Shown: positions 46,400-60,500, numbered from the stretch's first letter. The stretch is DNA of 64,000 bases from Epichloe hybrida (GCA_019022495.1 JAFEKR010000059.1:1-64000), one strand, 5' to 3'. Notes: a model not told the origin generated them from the sequence alone. A program made the numbers and translations.

Positions 46400-46707
46400 T
46401 GTTAGATTCATAGGGTATTAAATTTAATGTAATACAGTCGTGAGCCCGAAGAATAGTATTATCATTGATTATCTATTCTAGGCTGCGTTATTTGTTGTTA
46501 TGATTAATTGAGTTGTAGGAAAAGAGAGGTAAAAAGCTAGAAGTTACGATACATAAAGGGAAAAAGGGGTTGCGCGTTTGTGTCCCCACATTTCCTAGCC
46601 AATCAACGTGCCGGGTTGTGGGTCATGTGTGGGGTCCGCGCGCGGCCCGAACTTCTGCTGGGTAATTGCGGCTGCGACGCGCGATTGATATCACCTTTGT
46701 TCCAACA
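46400..46707 (-). repeat. 5' LTR of element D (right on the plus strand)
   Basis: The 308 bases have a CpG-rich block (GGGTCCGCGCGCGGCCCG near 46634-46651) mostly spared by RIP. The bases just inside it, read on the minus strand (CTAATCAGTAGTTACC), match the post-LTR segment of element A. Confidence 0.92.
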
Positions 46708-46712
46708 GATAT

Positions 46713-47827
46713 ACTCCATTTTATAATCTTATTTAATACTATACCCTTTACTATAAGGGTAAAAGAGATAGTAGTTAAAAAGTAAATCACCTAGCTTAAG
46801 TAACTTAAGAAACTATAGAAGTAAAAATAAGAACTTACTAACTTACTATAACTTTATAAAGAAAAAATACCAATAAAAAAAGGCTAAAAAGCTAGTATAT
46901 TCTTAAGTCTTAGTAATTTAAAAGTTAAAGTCTAAAATATTATAAAACTCTAATACTTTATAAACTTATAAAAGTATAAGATATAGCTTAATAACCTTAA
47001 CTATACCTTTAAAAAGGTAAAAAAAAAGTATTATTAAGATAACTAAAAGATTTTTTTATACTTAATTATATATATATAAACTATTAGGTAAGATAAAACT
47101 AACATATTAAAGAATAACTAGCTAATAGCTAGGAATACCTTAAGAATAACTAAAATAAGTTCTAGGACTAGACTTTTATATTACTTAAAGACTTTATAAG
47201 CTATAATATATAAATAATTACTTAGCTAGAGAATATAAAGTAAAAGAAAAGCTAAAGCCTTATTAAGTTTAGTATTTACTTAGATTTACTAGAGAAATAC
47301 GTTAAGTAAGCTTTAGAGAAAACTTATACTTTTATATTCTTTATAAAATTACTTCTTAACTTATAAGATTATATTAACTTATATATAAATATTACTAGGT
47401 TAACCTAATAAAAGGTTAAATAGCTTACCTAATAATTCTAGGAAGTAATATTAAAGAATAAGTAAAAGCTAAGTAAGTTAGAAAAGAAGGGCTTATATAA
47501 AGTTCCCCCCCTCCTAAGTACGAGGTAAAACTGCTTAGCTTACTACACCCTAATACCCTATTCCTTTAACTTCTTTTTATTTGCCTTATAAAGCTTATTA
47601 TTAGGCTTACCTTTATTTCTAAGCATCTTTTCCCTTATATTATAGATACTATTAATTATCTTTAGGTTAGATTTATCTTCCCTTTCCTTCCCTTTACTTT
47701 TCTTCTCTTTTACTATATTATTTAATATTTTAGATAGTGTAATGTCTTTTTTATTACCTTTAGCTATACTATTATCTAATCAGTCAATTAGTAGCCTATA
47801 ACCTACCTAGTGATGTAATAGATGTAG
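46713..47827. other. AT-rich decayed sequence, no gene identified
   Basis: This contains the right-hand side of element D's target. A GC-relieved patch at 47485-47570 (GGGCTTATATAAAG, then a C-run, then GTACGAGGTAAAACTGC) looks like the promoter part of an LTR. It could be the remains of the 5' LTR of Gypsy element E, but no partner is seen. No readable domain was found. Confidence 0.45.
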
Positions 47828-48275
47828 TGCGTCTATTAGTTTTGAAATAGATTAGCTATGATTAAGGATAAGTTATGTTTTTTTTAGGTTTGCCTTAAAG
47901 CTTTAAAGGATAATTTATAAGATAAAAAAGATATAAAGAGATAGAATAAATATAGTTATAAAGGAAAGGGAAATTATATTAATTTATACTATAAGTAAAA
48001 CTTAAATAGATTTAAGTTTAACTATAGTTATAAGTTATAACTCTTATGTAATTATAGCTATAAAGTTTATTATAAACTTTATATTAACCTTTTAGCCTCT
48101 AAATTTATAGCTTAAAGCTTATTCCTTTATTTATATTTTACCTAATACTATAGTAATTATGACATTTAGTTATTAATTATTACACTAGCTAGGTATTGCT
48201 AGTAATTTATTTTGTTCCTTGAAAATTAGATGCATTAGCCACAGTTAATGACCCCCAAAAAAAATTAAAAATCAA
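47828..48275 (+). repeat. Repeat R, copy 3
   Basis: Runs from GTGCGTCTATTAG through GGATAAGTTATG to TTAGCCACAGTTAATGACCC and the A-rich tail ending AAAAATCAA. It is almost colinear with the copy at 31524, with mainly C/T and G/A differences. Confidence 0.8.
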
Positions 48276-48289
48276 ATAAAGTTCCCTAA

Positions 48290-48994
48290 TATTAAAGATA
48301 TAACTCTTTATAAGGCTATTAGCTAAATATAGACTAAAAGAATAAGAATAAGAATAAAAAAAAACCTTAGTTACTTACCTAAATAATAATAGGCTATAAG
48401 CAAGAAAGTAATACTTTAATTATAGTAATATAAAGTATTTTACTTATAATTATAATAAGCTAAGGAAAGACTAGTAAAAAAGCTAGGGAAACCTCTAGAG
48501 ATAAAAGTAAATACCCTTACCTTTACCTTAAATACTAGGGTACTGTTAGGATATTTATTCTATATATTAGTTATTCTTTATAAGTAAAAAGATATTAAAA
48601 TAGTAGTAAATCTTAATAATTATACTAAGATTAATATTATTAGCGCTTAGTTTATATAGACTTATAAGCTTAATTAGGCTAAGGCTATAGTACTTATCCT
48701 TAAGGTAATAAGAGCCTTTATAGTTTCTTAATATAGTATTTATAAAGTACTTATTTTAATTAAAGACTTATAAGGTAAAGGGAAAAACCTTAAGTTACTA
48801 TATATAGCTATTAATAAGACCTTAATAGTAAAGGTAAGTCTTATATTAATTAAAATTTATATACTTATAGAAAAATATATATACTTTTACTTATACTTAT
48901 AAGAATAGTAGTTTAAGAAAAGAAAAGTAACCTTTTTACTACTAACTTCTTATAAGTTTATAAAGGTAATATATAATAAGATAATTATATATAC
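48290..48994 (+). pseudogene. Element E (Ty3/Gypsy), segment 1: protease region
   Basis: A plus-strand frame around 48630-48990 reads like a Gypsy retropepsin and the stretch after it: INIISAQFIQTYKLNQAKAI (family DTGAEVNVISQRFV...), then RAFIVSQYSIYKVLI. The Asp-Thr-Gly itself is decayed. It is cut by element F at 48995 and continues at 55807. Confidence 0.6.
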
Positions 48995-49219
48995 TGTTAT
49001 GAACTAGCCTTATGGCTACTGCATATAAGCGTTTAGAATAAGAATATTATTCTTACAGAAAAAGGAAGGAATTATACTAGTAGTTACATAGCATCTAGAT
49101 ATATAGTCCCTTATATGCAGTCTATGCATAGCACATGTAAAGCCCTAACCTAGCTATATAAAGTATAAATACTTCCTAGAGCTAGACTTAACCTAAGCTT
49201 ATAGCTTAAGTCTATAATA
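48995..49219 (-). repeat. Left LTR of element F
   Basis: The 225 bases run from TGTTATGAACTAGCC to AGTCTATAATA. Compared with the right LTR its start is better kept and its end is more decayed. Confidence 0.9.
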
Positions 49220-52200
49220 TACCCCCTTACTTACCCCCCTTTTTTTTCTTTTACTATAAAGTAAGCGTATATTAACTATAAACCCCTATTATATAGCCTC
49301 CCCTAAAAAATATATTAAAGTAATATAAGCTACCTAGTAAGGTTATATCTTTACTATATAAATCTAAAAATTTTTAGTATAAGACTAACTTACTTTACTT
49401 TAGCTTTACCCCTAAAAATACTAGCTACCTTTTTTATAGTTTTTTATTACTAGCTATCTCCTTACCTTATCTAGCCTTTTAACTTTACCTTAATCTTATA
49501 TCCCCTTTATTACTTACTAAAATTAAACTTTACTTTAAGTAACCCCTTTATTAGTAACTATTTAACCCCTTACTATATAATATACTACCTTTACTTACTC
49601 CTAGCTATTATCTATAAATATAAATAACCTATACTTTAATTAAAGCTTAACTTATTTATCTTAAAATATAAATAACTTATTCCCTCTTCTCTAATTTTAT
49701 ATCTTTCTATCTTTATATTATTATAATTCCTTCTTTTTATACTATTTTTATCTTTATTTATTAATTATTCTATAACCTTAAAGCTCTTTTTTTATATTTA
49801 GTTTACCTCCTATTATAAGTAATATTATCTTTCCCTTAGGCTAACTTACTACTAGTATACTCTCTTCCTTTCCTTTACTTTCTCTTACCTTACCTAAAGG
49901 TACTTACCTTAGTAAGTATATTTTAAAAGGGAACTTTAATAATAAAGCCCTTTCTAATAGTAAGAAGTATAATATCTTATATAGTCCTTATATAAATAAT
50001 CTCTAAAATAAAGGTATATATAAGTATACTCTAAGGCTAAACTAGGCTTATACTCCTTACTAAGCTAGCTATTATATATACCTCTAGAAGAAGCACTTAT
50101 ATAATACTAACCTAAAACTTTATTATACCTTTAAATACCTTAAGACCCTTTTAGCTATAAGTAAAGCTATTAAGACTCTAGCTATACTATAATTTACTAA
50201 TAGTAAGGGGTAATATACTACCTTTATAAATATTTTTATTTATTATTATAAATATTTTAATAGTATACTTACTACTACCTAAATTAATCTAGCTAAGGCC
50301 TAGCCTTTAGCTTTTTCCCTTATAAGTATAGCTTATACCTAAGGTACCTCTAAGGTATAGTAACTTATACTTACCTAGATAATACTTACTTACTAAGATT
50401 ATAATAACCTAGCTACTAAATTCTTTTATAGTATAAGAACTATAAATAATAACTTAGCCTAGTTTATCTCTACCTAGGAGGTAAGTAATACCTAAGTTAA
50501 ATAAATAGCTAAAACTATTATAAAGCTAGCTTATACTATTACTAAGACTTACTAATAGCTTAATAATACTAATAATACCCCTCTCTCTTTCTAATTACTT
50601 TATACTATAGTAAAAACTTAGCGCTAGATTATATATATACTAGATCTAAACTAGGCGCCTTAATTTCTTATAGCTAAATTAAAATATACTTTTTTAAGGC
50701 TATTATTTATCTATATATTCCCTTATTATAATTTAAATTAGTTAAGTACCTTTATATATATTATACTTTCTAATAGCTCCTATATTAGCTATATATAGCC
50801 TTTCTATTAAACTAAGATATTCTTATTTAAGCCCTTACCTAGCGCGTTTTTAGCTATAAGGATTTCCTTTACCTAATGCTTTATAAGATTATTATTAGTA
50901 TTTATTATAATAAGTTCTAGTAATAAATATTTATTAGCTAGTCTTTAGCTTAGTAATAGGTTATTTACTATACACTAGACTAGGTTAATATAAAAGATAG
51001 GATATAGTTCCCTTAGAATATTTAATTTAACTATTAAAGGTATAGAAACCTTAAGTACCTTATATTTAGCTATAACCTAATCTAACTTCTTATAGGGATA
51101 GTTTATCTTAATATTATAAAGGCTAAGCAATATATAGTCCTTAACCTAGAACTATTTTACTAGTCTATAACTACTATTTATATTCTCCTACTACTATTAC
51201 TAAATAAAAGCTATTATAGCTTATATTAAATCTATACTATTCTTTAGATATTATAGGAAAGCTTAAGCCCTTCCCTTTACTAATATAGTAAATAGCCTTA
51301 TAGGGGATAGGTTTTAAATTATAGCTATATTAAACCTATAAAGTACTATATTTATACTTATTTTAGTTACTAATAAATCCCTGTTATTTAAGGCTAGCTA
51401 GTAAGCTAGTAAGTAATCTAGCTATTTAAACTAAGAGAATAATAATATTACGTATAGTATAGCTTATACTTCCTAGTTAGCCCTTTCTATACCACTATCT
51501 ATCTAGGGGTAGCATATAGTAAAAAGCAACTATTATATACTAACTTTATTATAAAGCTTAGTCTAAAAATTACTAAGCTAATCTAACTTATAGTTTATAA
51601 TAATTTATATAAGGAACCTATAAAATTATTACTAGTAATGCTTAAATTATCTTACATATACCTTAGCTTCTATTAATATTATTACCTCTAACTAGATATA
51701 CTTTAAAAGCTAGTTAGTAATAACTATAAGGAACTATAAGTAATCCTAGGCTTAGGCTAGAAGGTTAGTTATAAAGTTAATAGATATTTATAACTAGTAC
51801 TAGTTAGGTAGTAGAATTAGCTTTAACAAGCCTTATTATAGTTATTAGCTCTTTTACCCTTTATAATAGTAGTAGTTTTATATAAACTAGGCTATATCCT
51901 ATAATATACTATCCTAATAGAAGTCTCTTTAAAGCCCTTTAAAAGTTATATTCTAGCCTAGGTAACCTAATAAGGGTAAGTTATAAACACACTATATTAA
52001 TATTATAGTTAGTGGCTCCTACTTAGGAACCTATGTTTATCCCTAAAATTAAAGTGCTCCCTTTACACTAATCTAATAGTCTATAATCTATTCCCTAGTA
52101 TTAGTAGTATTTAGAAACTTCCTAGCCCCTATTATTACTATATCTATCTATAGCTTATAAGCTTTATCCTAAGCTACTAACTAATCTTATAGAGCCTAAA

Positions 52201-55200
52201 GGTATTTATTTATAAATATTAACTTACTAGTAAGCAAATTCCTTAATATAACTAGGCTACTCTCTAGGGAAATCCTATCTATTACTATAACAGGTTTAAG
52301 GTAAACATATAGCTATCCCCCCTTAAAGGAGAATTTTATAGGGCTTATTACTAACTAAATAATTAGTGCTTTTACCCTTTCTATTTCTAGCCTATCTAAA
52401 TAATACTATAATAACGCATCTAGATATTTTGCTTAAGTGCCTAGTTTATAATATAAATAGAAATTAAAGAGTGCTAGAGTCTTTACTTACTATACCTAAT
52501 ATTCTAATATCTCCCTTAGTGCTATAAAGTACTTAAGGTTCTTATAGTTTATTAGTATTATAAATAGCTTACTTATGCTTTATAGCTTTACTAACTATAC
52601 CTTAAGATAAGAGATAATTACTAGTAGCTCCTTATTATAAATTATATAATTCTACTAAGCTACTTATAATTAAGCTAAATAATAGGCTACTAGATATAAA
52701 ATACTATTATTACTAAACTAGGAGAGATACCTACCTAAAGCTATTCCTAAGTAATTTACCTTTACTAAAGTATCCCTTTTAGGATCTTACTAAGCTAGGA
52801 TTAGGTATAATATAAAAGCTAACTTTAATACCTTAAAAGCCTTTTTATACTCCTCTAACTAGTAAAATAAGGCTTTTTTCTTTATTAAGTTAATAAGAGA
52901 GCTTGCTATATCTAAGAAGTTTAGTATAAAGTTATAATAGAAGTTAGTAAAACCTAGAAAACTATAGACTCCCTAGACCTTAGTTAGTACCTCCTAATCC
53001 TAAATTACTATAATTTTCTCCTTATCTAGATAAATAGCTTTCCTTATCTAGATAATAAACCTAAGGTACTTAACTTCTTTAGTTATAAAGACACACTTCT
53101 TAATATCTAGGTTTAGACTAGCTTATTATAGTCTAAATAGCATATTATAGACCTTTTATATATAATCCTTTTATAATTTACCTAAGTATATAAGTATATT
53201 ATTAAGGTATATAGTAATATAATTACTAAGGATACTACTTAATACGCTATTAATATACCTCTAGAAAGTTACTAGCGTGCCTACTAGCTTAAAGGGGCAT
53301 ACTAGCTATTTAAATAAGCTAAACCTTATCTAAAATATAGTCTAGTGTTCCTTACCCTTAGTAATATATATATAGTAAAACACTAATTATATATCTAGCT
53401 TTATAAACCACTTTACCTTAGCTAAGGAATATAATATATCTTTTACTAGTAGTAGTAAGTAATAGTCTTATTTTATAATCTTATTAAGTGTATAATAGTT
53501 TATATAAAACCTCTAACCCTTACTAGGCTTTTTTACTAGTAATACTAAGGCTACTACTAATAAGAAGCTTACTTAAATCTAACCCTTATTTATTAAGTTT
53601 ATTACTTACTTCTAGATTTTTAGTAAATACTCCTAAGGTATATTATATAAAGGCACCTATAGTAAGTTAGGTTTATTTCTATCTATATTACGTTTTAGCT
53701 AAATATAGTAGTCTAACTTCCCTTAGTATAATAGTAAGGTACTTACCTTACTCTCTAGAAATAAGTCTTTAAAGTTCTATAATACCTTTAGTAAGAAAGC
53801 TAGAAGCTCCTTCTCTATAGGCTTTAAGGTTATATTAATCTATAAGATAAATATAATCTCCCTTAGGCTTATAGCATAAAGCTAAATATCCTCCTTCTAT
53901 TTCTTTACTTATTATACTATTCTTATAAATATTAAACCTAGAATAAATACTATAGGTTAGTTAACCTTTCTATTAGCTATAGCCTATATAAGCAGCCTAT
54001 TAGCTAATCCTATATATATATATTATTACGCTATATCTAGGCTAATTTCATTCTATTTTATTTGTAGTATACCTAGGATTAGTTACCTTATTAGTCCTAG
54101 GATTATATATACTATAATTAGTATCTCCTATCTATCTAAATCTAACTAAAAATAAATAATATATAAGATATATAATTATTTCTCCTAACTCTCTTTTCCC
54201 TCTTATTTTACACTAATAGCTATATAAACTAATCTTTTAGTTAGAAAAGGGAGGTATTCTAATTAAAGCTTTTAGATAAGGTATTTACTTATAGTAATAT
54301 AGTAATTATAGCTAGTGTTAACTTAAGTATCTATAAAGGTAGTTTTATTAATTAAAGTAAGAACTAAGAAGGGAGCTAAGTCTATATTTCTTTAGATCTC
54401 CTTAAAGTCCTTATTAGTAATAACTATATACTTTAAAGCTTCTTTATACTTCCTTCCTTTATTTCTTATTAAATAACTTAATAATAAGGTTATTCTTTTC
54501 CTAACTAATCCGCGGACTTATTATCTAAGTTAATAGTAAGTATATCCTTTATATTATAAGCATTAATAAAGGACTTCTTTTATAAGTAAATAGTAGGATA
54601 TAATGAGTATACTATAGTAAAATGCTTAGAGAAGCTATATTATAAGTATTAGCCTTTATTATAGTATATATTAAGTATATCCTAAGTAACTTACTTAGCT
54701 TACTTACTACCTTTCTTATTACCTAACTTTTAGTATTCTATAGACTTTCTAAAACCTTACTAGGTTCTTATTATACTTATAAAGTAAATATCTTTTATTA
54801 GCGTGTTCTTATTCTATAGCTTAGTTTTAATTAGGTTAGGCACTAGATTACCTTGTTTCTATATATAGTGTTTTTCCTCTAGTTAGTAGGATTTAATATC
54901 TAATATAGTACTTTAATAGTAGGCTATAGCTACTATATAATTAGCCTAAGGTATATCCTGCCTAACACTATAGTCCCTTATTTACTTATTAAGTACTATA
55001 TATAACTTAAATAACTTTACTAAGTTTACTTACCTAAGCCCCCTAGCTAAGGCTAGCTTTTATTTAAAGCAAATATAGAAGTTACTAAACCTCTTATTCT
55101 ATTATTATATTAACTAGTTAAGTTTTATAATTACTATTTCCTAGTAGTTAGGGTTATTAAATATTTCCCTTAGATAGTTTAAGAGTCTAAATAAATAAAA

Positions 55201-55576
55201 GTCCTTTAGGTAGCCTTTCTTAAAGAAGAGTATAACCTATACCTAGACCTTAAGTAATAGGTTCTAGTAAATAAAGCATTACTAATCCTAATTACTACTA
55301 ATAAACTCCTTATTTACTAGTAGCTTATAAGTTATAAGGCCTTTCTAAGCTATAAATAGGACTCTATTACTATTAAAAGAAGGGCCTATAAGTAAGGGTT
55401 TTTACTTAATTTAGGTTAGTATAGGTGCTATATTTTATATATTAGCTAAGTACTAGATTTATACTACTTACTATTATACTTATTATTATAGGAGTGCTAG
55501 CTTATTAGTGTTTATTATATCTAGTGGTAATAGTATATCCTCTAGCTAGGTTATTTCTATAGTAAAGAATAATATA
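49220..55576 (-). pseudogene. Element F Gag-Pol, inactivated
   Basis: Read on the minus strand. The RT at about 53420-53170 reads AKVKWFIKLDIQLVF, then PFKLVGTLVTFQRYIN and YLNNILIYL. The catalytic YLDD box has become YLNN. The integrase is near 51560-51470, with YPQIDSGIERANQEV (family HPQTDGxTERxNQ). RNase H lies between. Gag is expected at about 55500-54200 but has no clear zinc knuckle. The 1.5 kb left of the integrase (49220-50700) is AT-rich, and neither strand gives a domain that I recognise. Many stops are present. Confidence 0.8.
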
Positions 55577-55801
55577 TATTATAAACTAGCCTTATAGCTA
55601 CTATATATAAGTATTTAGAATAAGAATATTATTCTTATAGAAAAAGAAAGGAATTATACTAGTAGTTATATAGCATCTAGATATATAGTCCCTTATGTGC
55701 GGTCTGTGCGTAGCATGTGTAAAGCCCTAACCTAGCCGCACAAAGTACGGATACTTCCTAGAGCCGGACTTAACCCGAGCTCATAGCTCGAGTCTATAAC
55801 A
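55577..55801 (-). repeat. Right LTR of element F
   Basis: The 225 bases run from TATTATAAACTAGCC (decayed from TGTTATGAAC) to GAGTCTATAACA. The outer 120 bases are CpG-rich. Confidence 0.9.
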
Positions 55802-55806
55802 TATAC

Positions 55807-57300
55807 TATTATAAGTATTATAAAAGATAGGTTTATCTCTCTTAAAGATAAAGAGAAAGTAAAAGTATATAAAACTATTAAAAATATCCTTAAGAAGCTA
55901 TATAAGTTTAAAAATATATTTATATTAAATAAGGTAAGAAGCCTTTTATTAAAAAAGTTAACTAACTATATAATTAACCTTATACTAGAAGCTATACCCT
56001 TATATAAACTAATTTACTTTTTTTTCTAAAGTAAACTTAAAAAGCTTTAGGAATATATTAATAATAACCTAAGAAAAGGCTAAATAAAACTCTTTAAGAG
56101 CCTAGTAAGTATACTTATCTTATTTATACTAAAAAGAATAAAATACTCTAGCTATATATAAATTATTAAGGACTTAATAAGGTAATATAAAAGAATTACT
56201 ATACTCTTTTTTTAATTTTAAAAATTCTTAATTAATACTAAGAGGCCTATTTTTTTAAAAAAATAAATATTAAGAATATATACTACTAAATTTATATTAA
56301 AGAGAGTAATAAGTAAAAAATAGCTTTTTATATATATCATAAGTACTATAAGTACTTTATAATACCCTTTAGGTTAACTAATACTTTAGTTACCTTTTAA
56401 AGCTATATTTATAAGGTACTTTATAAGCTAGTTAATACTATTAATATAGTATATTTAGATAATATCTTAATCTTCTCTAAAATATAGGAGAAGTATACTA
56501 TATATATTAAGTAAGTTTTAGAATATATAAGGTTAGTAAAGCTATATATAAAACTTTTAAAGTACTTTTTTTATAGGAAATTAGTAAAATTCCTAGAGTT
56601 TATTCTCTTTATTAATAAAATATTAATAAATACTTACTAAGTTAATATAATAAGAGAATAAAAAAAACTTATAAATTTTAAGAATATATAGTTATTTCTT
56701 AAATTCTATAACTTTTACTAATAGTTTATTTATAAATACTTTAGGATTATAGTATCTCTTTATATATTAATAAAAGGTAGTTAAAATAGTATTTAGACTA
56801 GGAAGTTTATATTTAGAGAAAATAAGTAGCTAGTGTTTAACTAGCTAAAAAATACCTTTTAGTAAGCGCCTTTACTTGAATATTATAACCCAAGTTAAGT
56901 AGTATATATTAAGAAAAATACCTTAATCTTTATAATAGTAGGAATCCTATCTTAGTAGGATAATAAGGGCTATTAATATTTAGTAGCCTTTTAGTTAAGG
57001 AAGTTTATAAATACTAAGTATAACTATAGTATAGCTTACTAAGAGTTACTTACTATAGTAAAGTTATTTAAATACTAGTAATACTATATTCAAGACATAG
57101 AGATACCTATAGGGGTCTTATTAGACTACTATAACTTATAAACCTTTATAAAGTAATAGAAGTTAAATAAAAGGTAAGTATAATAGTGTATATTCCTTTA
57201 CCTATTTTATTTGATAATTAAGTATAAACTAAGGAAAAGTAACCTTATTAAGAAAGTCTAATTATAAAAGTAAACCTATATTAAATAAGGTACTTTTACT
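55807..57300 (+). pseudogene. Element E (Ty3/Gypsy), segment 2: RT and RNase H
   Basis: The plus-strand frame resumes after element F. The RT shows FIIPFRLTNTLVTFQSYIYK near 56350 and YLDNILIFS near 56450, in which the second catalytic Asp is Asn. FLEFILFINKILI follows near 56590. The RNase H region runs to about 57250, with AYQELLTIVKLFKYQQYYIQ near 57040-57100 and KYKLRKSNLI at its end. The integrase should follow, but element G begins near 57308 and the rest of E is not visible in the window. Confidence 0.8.
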
Positions 57301-57307
57301 AAAGCTT

Positions 57308-57505
57308 TGTAAGGGCTTAGGCTTTGCCTAAGCATTTTCCGTATAGCAGGAAGGGTAAGGGCAAGTAAGAATAGGTAAGGTAAGGAAAAGGGGGCTTATA
57401 TAAGAAGCTAAGGGGGTATAAGGGGTATTATTAAGGATAGCCTCTTCTCCTTTCCCTTTTTCTCCTTAAGTCTCTTAATACTATATTAATACCTTATTAT
57501 AATTA
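57308..57505 (+). repeat. Putative 5' LTR of element G
   Basis: A GC-relieved block starts TGTAAGGGCTTAGG. It holds TTATATAAG (near 57396) as a TATA box and a pyrimidine tract (57440-57470). It stands between the broken end of element E and G's Gag. No second copy was found, so the ends are estimates. Confidence 0.45.
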
Positions 57506-60500
57506 CCTAGGGGCTAGTCCTTAATAATTAAAAGACTTCCTTTAGTCTAAAGAGAAAGCTATTAAAAAAATAAAGAAAATAATAATAGACCTAATAAACA
57601 CGCTTTAGCCTTATAACTAACCTAGCTAAGGGACTTACACCCCCTTATCTAAGGCTATAGTACTACTAGAAGCCTAAAATACCTAGTTTAAGACACTTTA
57701 ACTAGTACTAGTATAGTAAGTAAGGGTAATTAAGAACTTATAATAATATATATATATAAACCTAGAATTAGTAGTATAATAAAACTTCTTACTAAATACC
57801 TTAATAAACTTTACTAGAATTAATCTAGATTATATTTTACTTTAGGAGCTAGCCTTACTATCCCTTATATTATAAATTCACTAAAAACTAATTCCTATAA
57901 GTAACTTATATAATAGTAATAAGGCTATATTTACTACCTAGAAGTTCCTAATATAATATAAGTTAAAGGTAAATAAGGACTTTATTAGGTTTAATAAGGA
58001 CTAATAGGTATTTATTTACTAAAACCTATTACCTAAGGTTTAGGCTTAGATTATATTATTCTTTAAGATAAGCTATATAAATAACTATAACCCTATAGCT
58101 TTCCTAACTTACTTAGAAATACTTTATATAAACCCTTATAAATAGAAGATAGCTTTTATAAAACTTAACTAAATAAAATAAAGAATAAGAAAGCTATTTA
58201 CTATATTTTTTATTTATTTTAAATAGAAACTTTCCTTAGTAAGGGGGACTTATTAAACTAAGGATATTAAGCTAGCTAAGCTTTAATATATACTTAATAA
58301 GTATATAAGAGAAATATTTATTAGTAAGGGAATAAGCTAAATAAAATACTTTATTATAGTTACTTAGTACTATAGTATTATAGTTAATATTTAATCTTAT
58401 ACTTTAAAGAAAAAGTTTTAAAACTAATATAAACCTTAGCTAAGCTAACTTACCCCTTAATAAATAAACTATAATAGTAATATACTTATAATAAAAGTAT
58501 ATACTATAATAACTTAATAAGGTAAGTAAAATAAGCTAGATAAGAAAGATAAGGGTCCTAAGAGAAATATAAATTAGCTAAAAGCTAAGTAAGTAACTTA
58601 AGTAAAACTAACTAAATACTACTAAGAAAAATACTACTTATATTATAAATCTAAGAACTATTATATTTAGAAATATACTTTTCTCTTACTTTACTAACCT
58701 AAGGTCTAGATTAACTTATATAAGGTAAATATAAAAAGTATAAATAAGAAGGTTACTATAAACTTATTAGAAAATAAGTAGCCCTTAAGTAAAGTCTTAT
58801 ATAAGGGTAAAGGGGCTAGCTAGTAGCTATAGATTTAAATAAGTATAGCTAGTTTATAGATATAGATAGAGATATAAATTAATATATAAACTAAATACCT
58901 TTCTTAATCCTAGTACTTTTTAATATATACTTTTATATTAATATTTAGATTAATTATAGCTATAATTACTATAGTATTATTAGTAAATTAGTAGTAAGAT
59001 AGCTTAGCCTAGAGCTTATATAACTACTAAAATAAAGGTAAGTGTATACTATAGTAAAAATAAAGAGAAAAGGGAGGTAATAAAAAGAGAAGTTCTTCTC
59101 TATTACTTATATAGTATAAGCTAGTATTAATATTAATAAGTAAGAGTTATTAGTATACTTATATATTATCCTAGGTCTTACCTAGGATATTATCTTTAGT
59201 ATACTATAGCTAAAGTATTATAATATTATAATTTATATAGTAAAATAGTAACTAGTAATTAGTATAGTAAAGGGCCTTTATATTTTAGAAGCTACTAAGT
59301 ATAGGAAGGAAGCCCTAGTATAAGGGATTATTAGCTTCTTATATATAGCTAAGGTATAATAAGTATAAAAGATAAGGGATATTATAATAAGGTTTATAGC
59401 TATAAGCCTTAAAGAAATAATAATAGTGCTATAAATTATAGTGCCTGAAATAAAACTAGATAGCTTTAATATAGCTATATTACTAAGGGAATTAGTAAAC
59501 TTTATAAATCTTTTTAATAAGACTAAAGCTAATAACCTATCCTTATATAAGGGTTTCCTTAATTATTATATATGTTTATATAGGAATCTAAATAAATTCA
59601 AACTAACACTCCTATAGGGCTTACTATATAATATACTAAGGGATTAGTTATTAAAGGTTTATTACTAGATAATAAACCTAATAAATAAGGGCTAGATTTA
59701 TACTAGCTTCTTATTAGCTATAGCCCTTATTCTCCTTATAAAGAAAGTAAATAAAGGATAGTAGTTTTATATAAACTATTATATACTTAATAAGATTATA
59801 GTATAGGATTAATATTTACTCCTATAATTAAGGAGACACTATACTCCCTCTCCTAAGTATATTAGTTTACTAAGGTAAATATTTATATAGTATTTTATAA
59901 ACTATAAATAGCTAAGGGTAAGAAGTACCTTACTACCTTTTATACTAGGTTTAGACTATTTAAATAGTTAGTTTATTTATTTAGTCTAGTAAGTATACTA
60001 GTAATCTTTTAATATTATATTAATAAATCCTTAGGGAATATATTAAGGAACTTTATAATAGCTTACCTTAATAATATTCTAGTTTACTCTAGGGGATTAA
60101 AAAAGAATTATATAGTAAAGGTATAATTAATATTAGGATGCTTATATTCTATAAGACTATATCTTAATATTAATAAGTCTATATTTACTATTAAAGAGGT
60201 CTAATAACTAGGATATATTATTATAGTAAAATACTTAATTTATCTTAATTCTATAAAGGTAGTAACTATAAGGGAATAAGTAATACTTATAAAGCTATAA
60301 GGAGTTTAAAGCTTCTTAGGGTTTATAAACTTCTATTATAACTTTATTAGTAACTTCTTTAAATTAGTAGCCTCCCTTATTTATCTTACTAAAAGAAATA
60401 CTTTATTTTACTAAGGCTTAAAGAAAAATAAGGCTTTTAAGAAGCTAAAGATTGCTTTTATTATATATCCTATCCTTATATAATAAAATCTAAATTACCT

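Larger units (their letters stand above)
39904..46707 (-). mobile_element. Element D: Copia-like LTR retrotransposon
   Basis: LTRs of 308 bases (39904-40211, 46400-46707) are flanked by GATAT on both sides (39899-39903, 46708-46712). On the plus strand they run TGTTGGATTC to TTTGTTTTAACA or TTTGTTCCAACA. Coding signals are on the minus strand, in Copia order from right to left. Its protein blocks are those of element A (PDTGA protease, SKRVT RNase H), so A and D belong to one lineage. It is about 6.8 kb, matching the un-nested length of A. Confidence 0.93.
48995..55801 (-). mobile_element. Element F: Ty3/Gypsy retrotransposon inserted in element E
   Basis: LTRs of 225 bases (48995-49219, 55577-55801) are flanked by TATAC on both sides (48990-48994, 55802-55806). 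Total length is 6807. Coding signals are on the minus strand with RT to the right of integrase, the Gypsy order. The right LTR's outer end keeps CpG (GAGCCGGACTTAACCCGAGC) while the left one is decayed. RIP in the interior is heavy. Confidence 0.92.

Noticed and set aside
49840..51200. A plus-strand frame that can be read as protein-like text inside element F
   Set aside because: Both strands give similarly readable Tyr/Leu/Ile-rich text because of the composition. No domain is recognisable and TAG/TAA stops are frequent.
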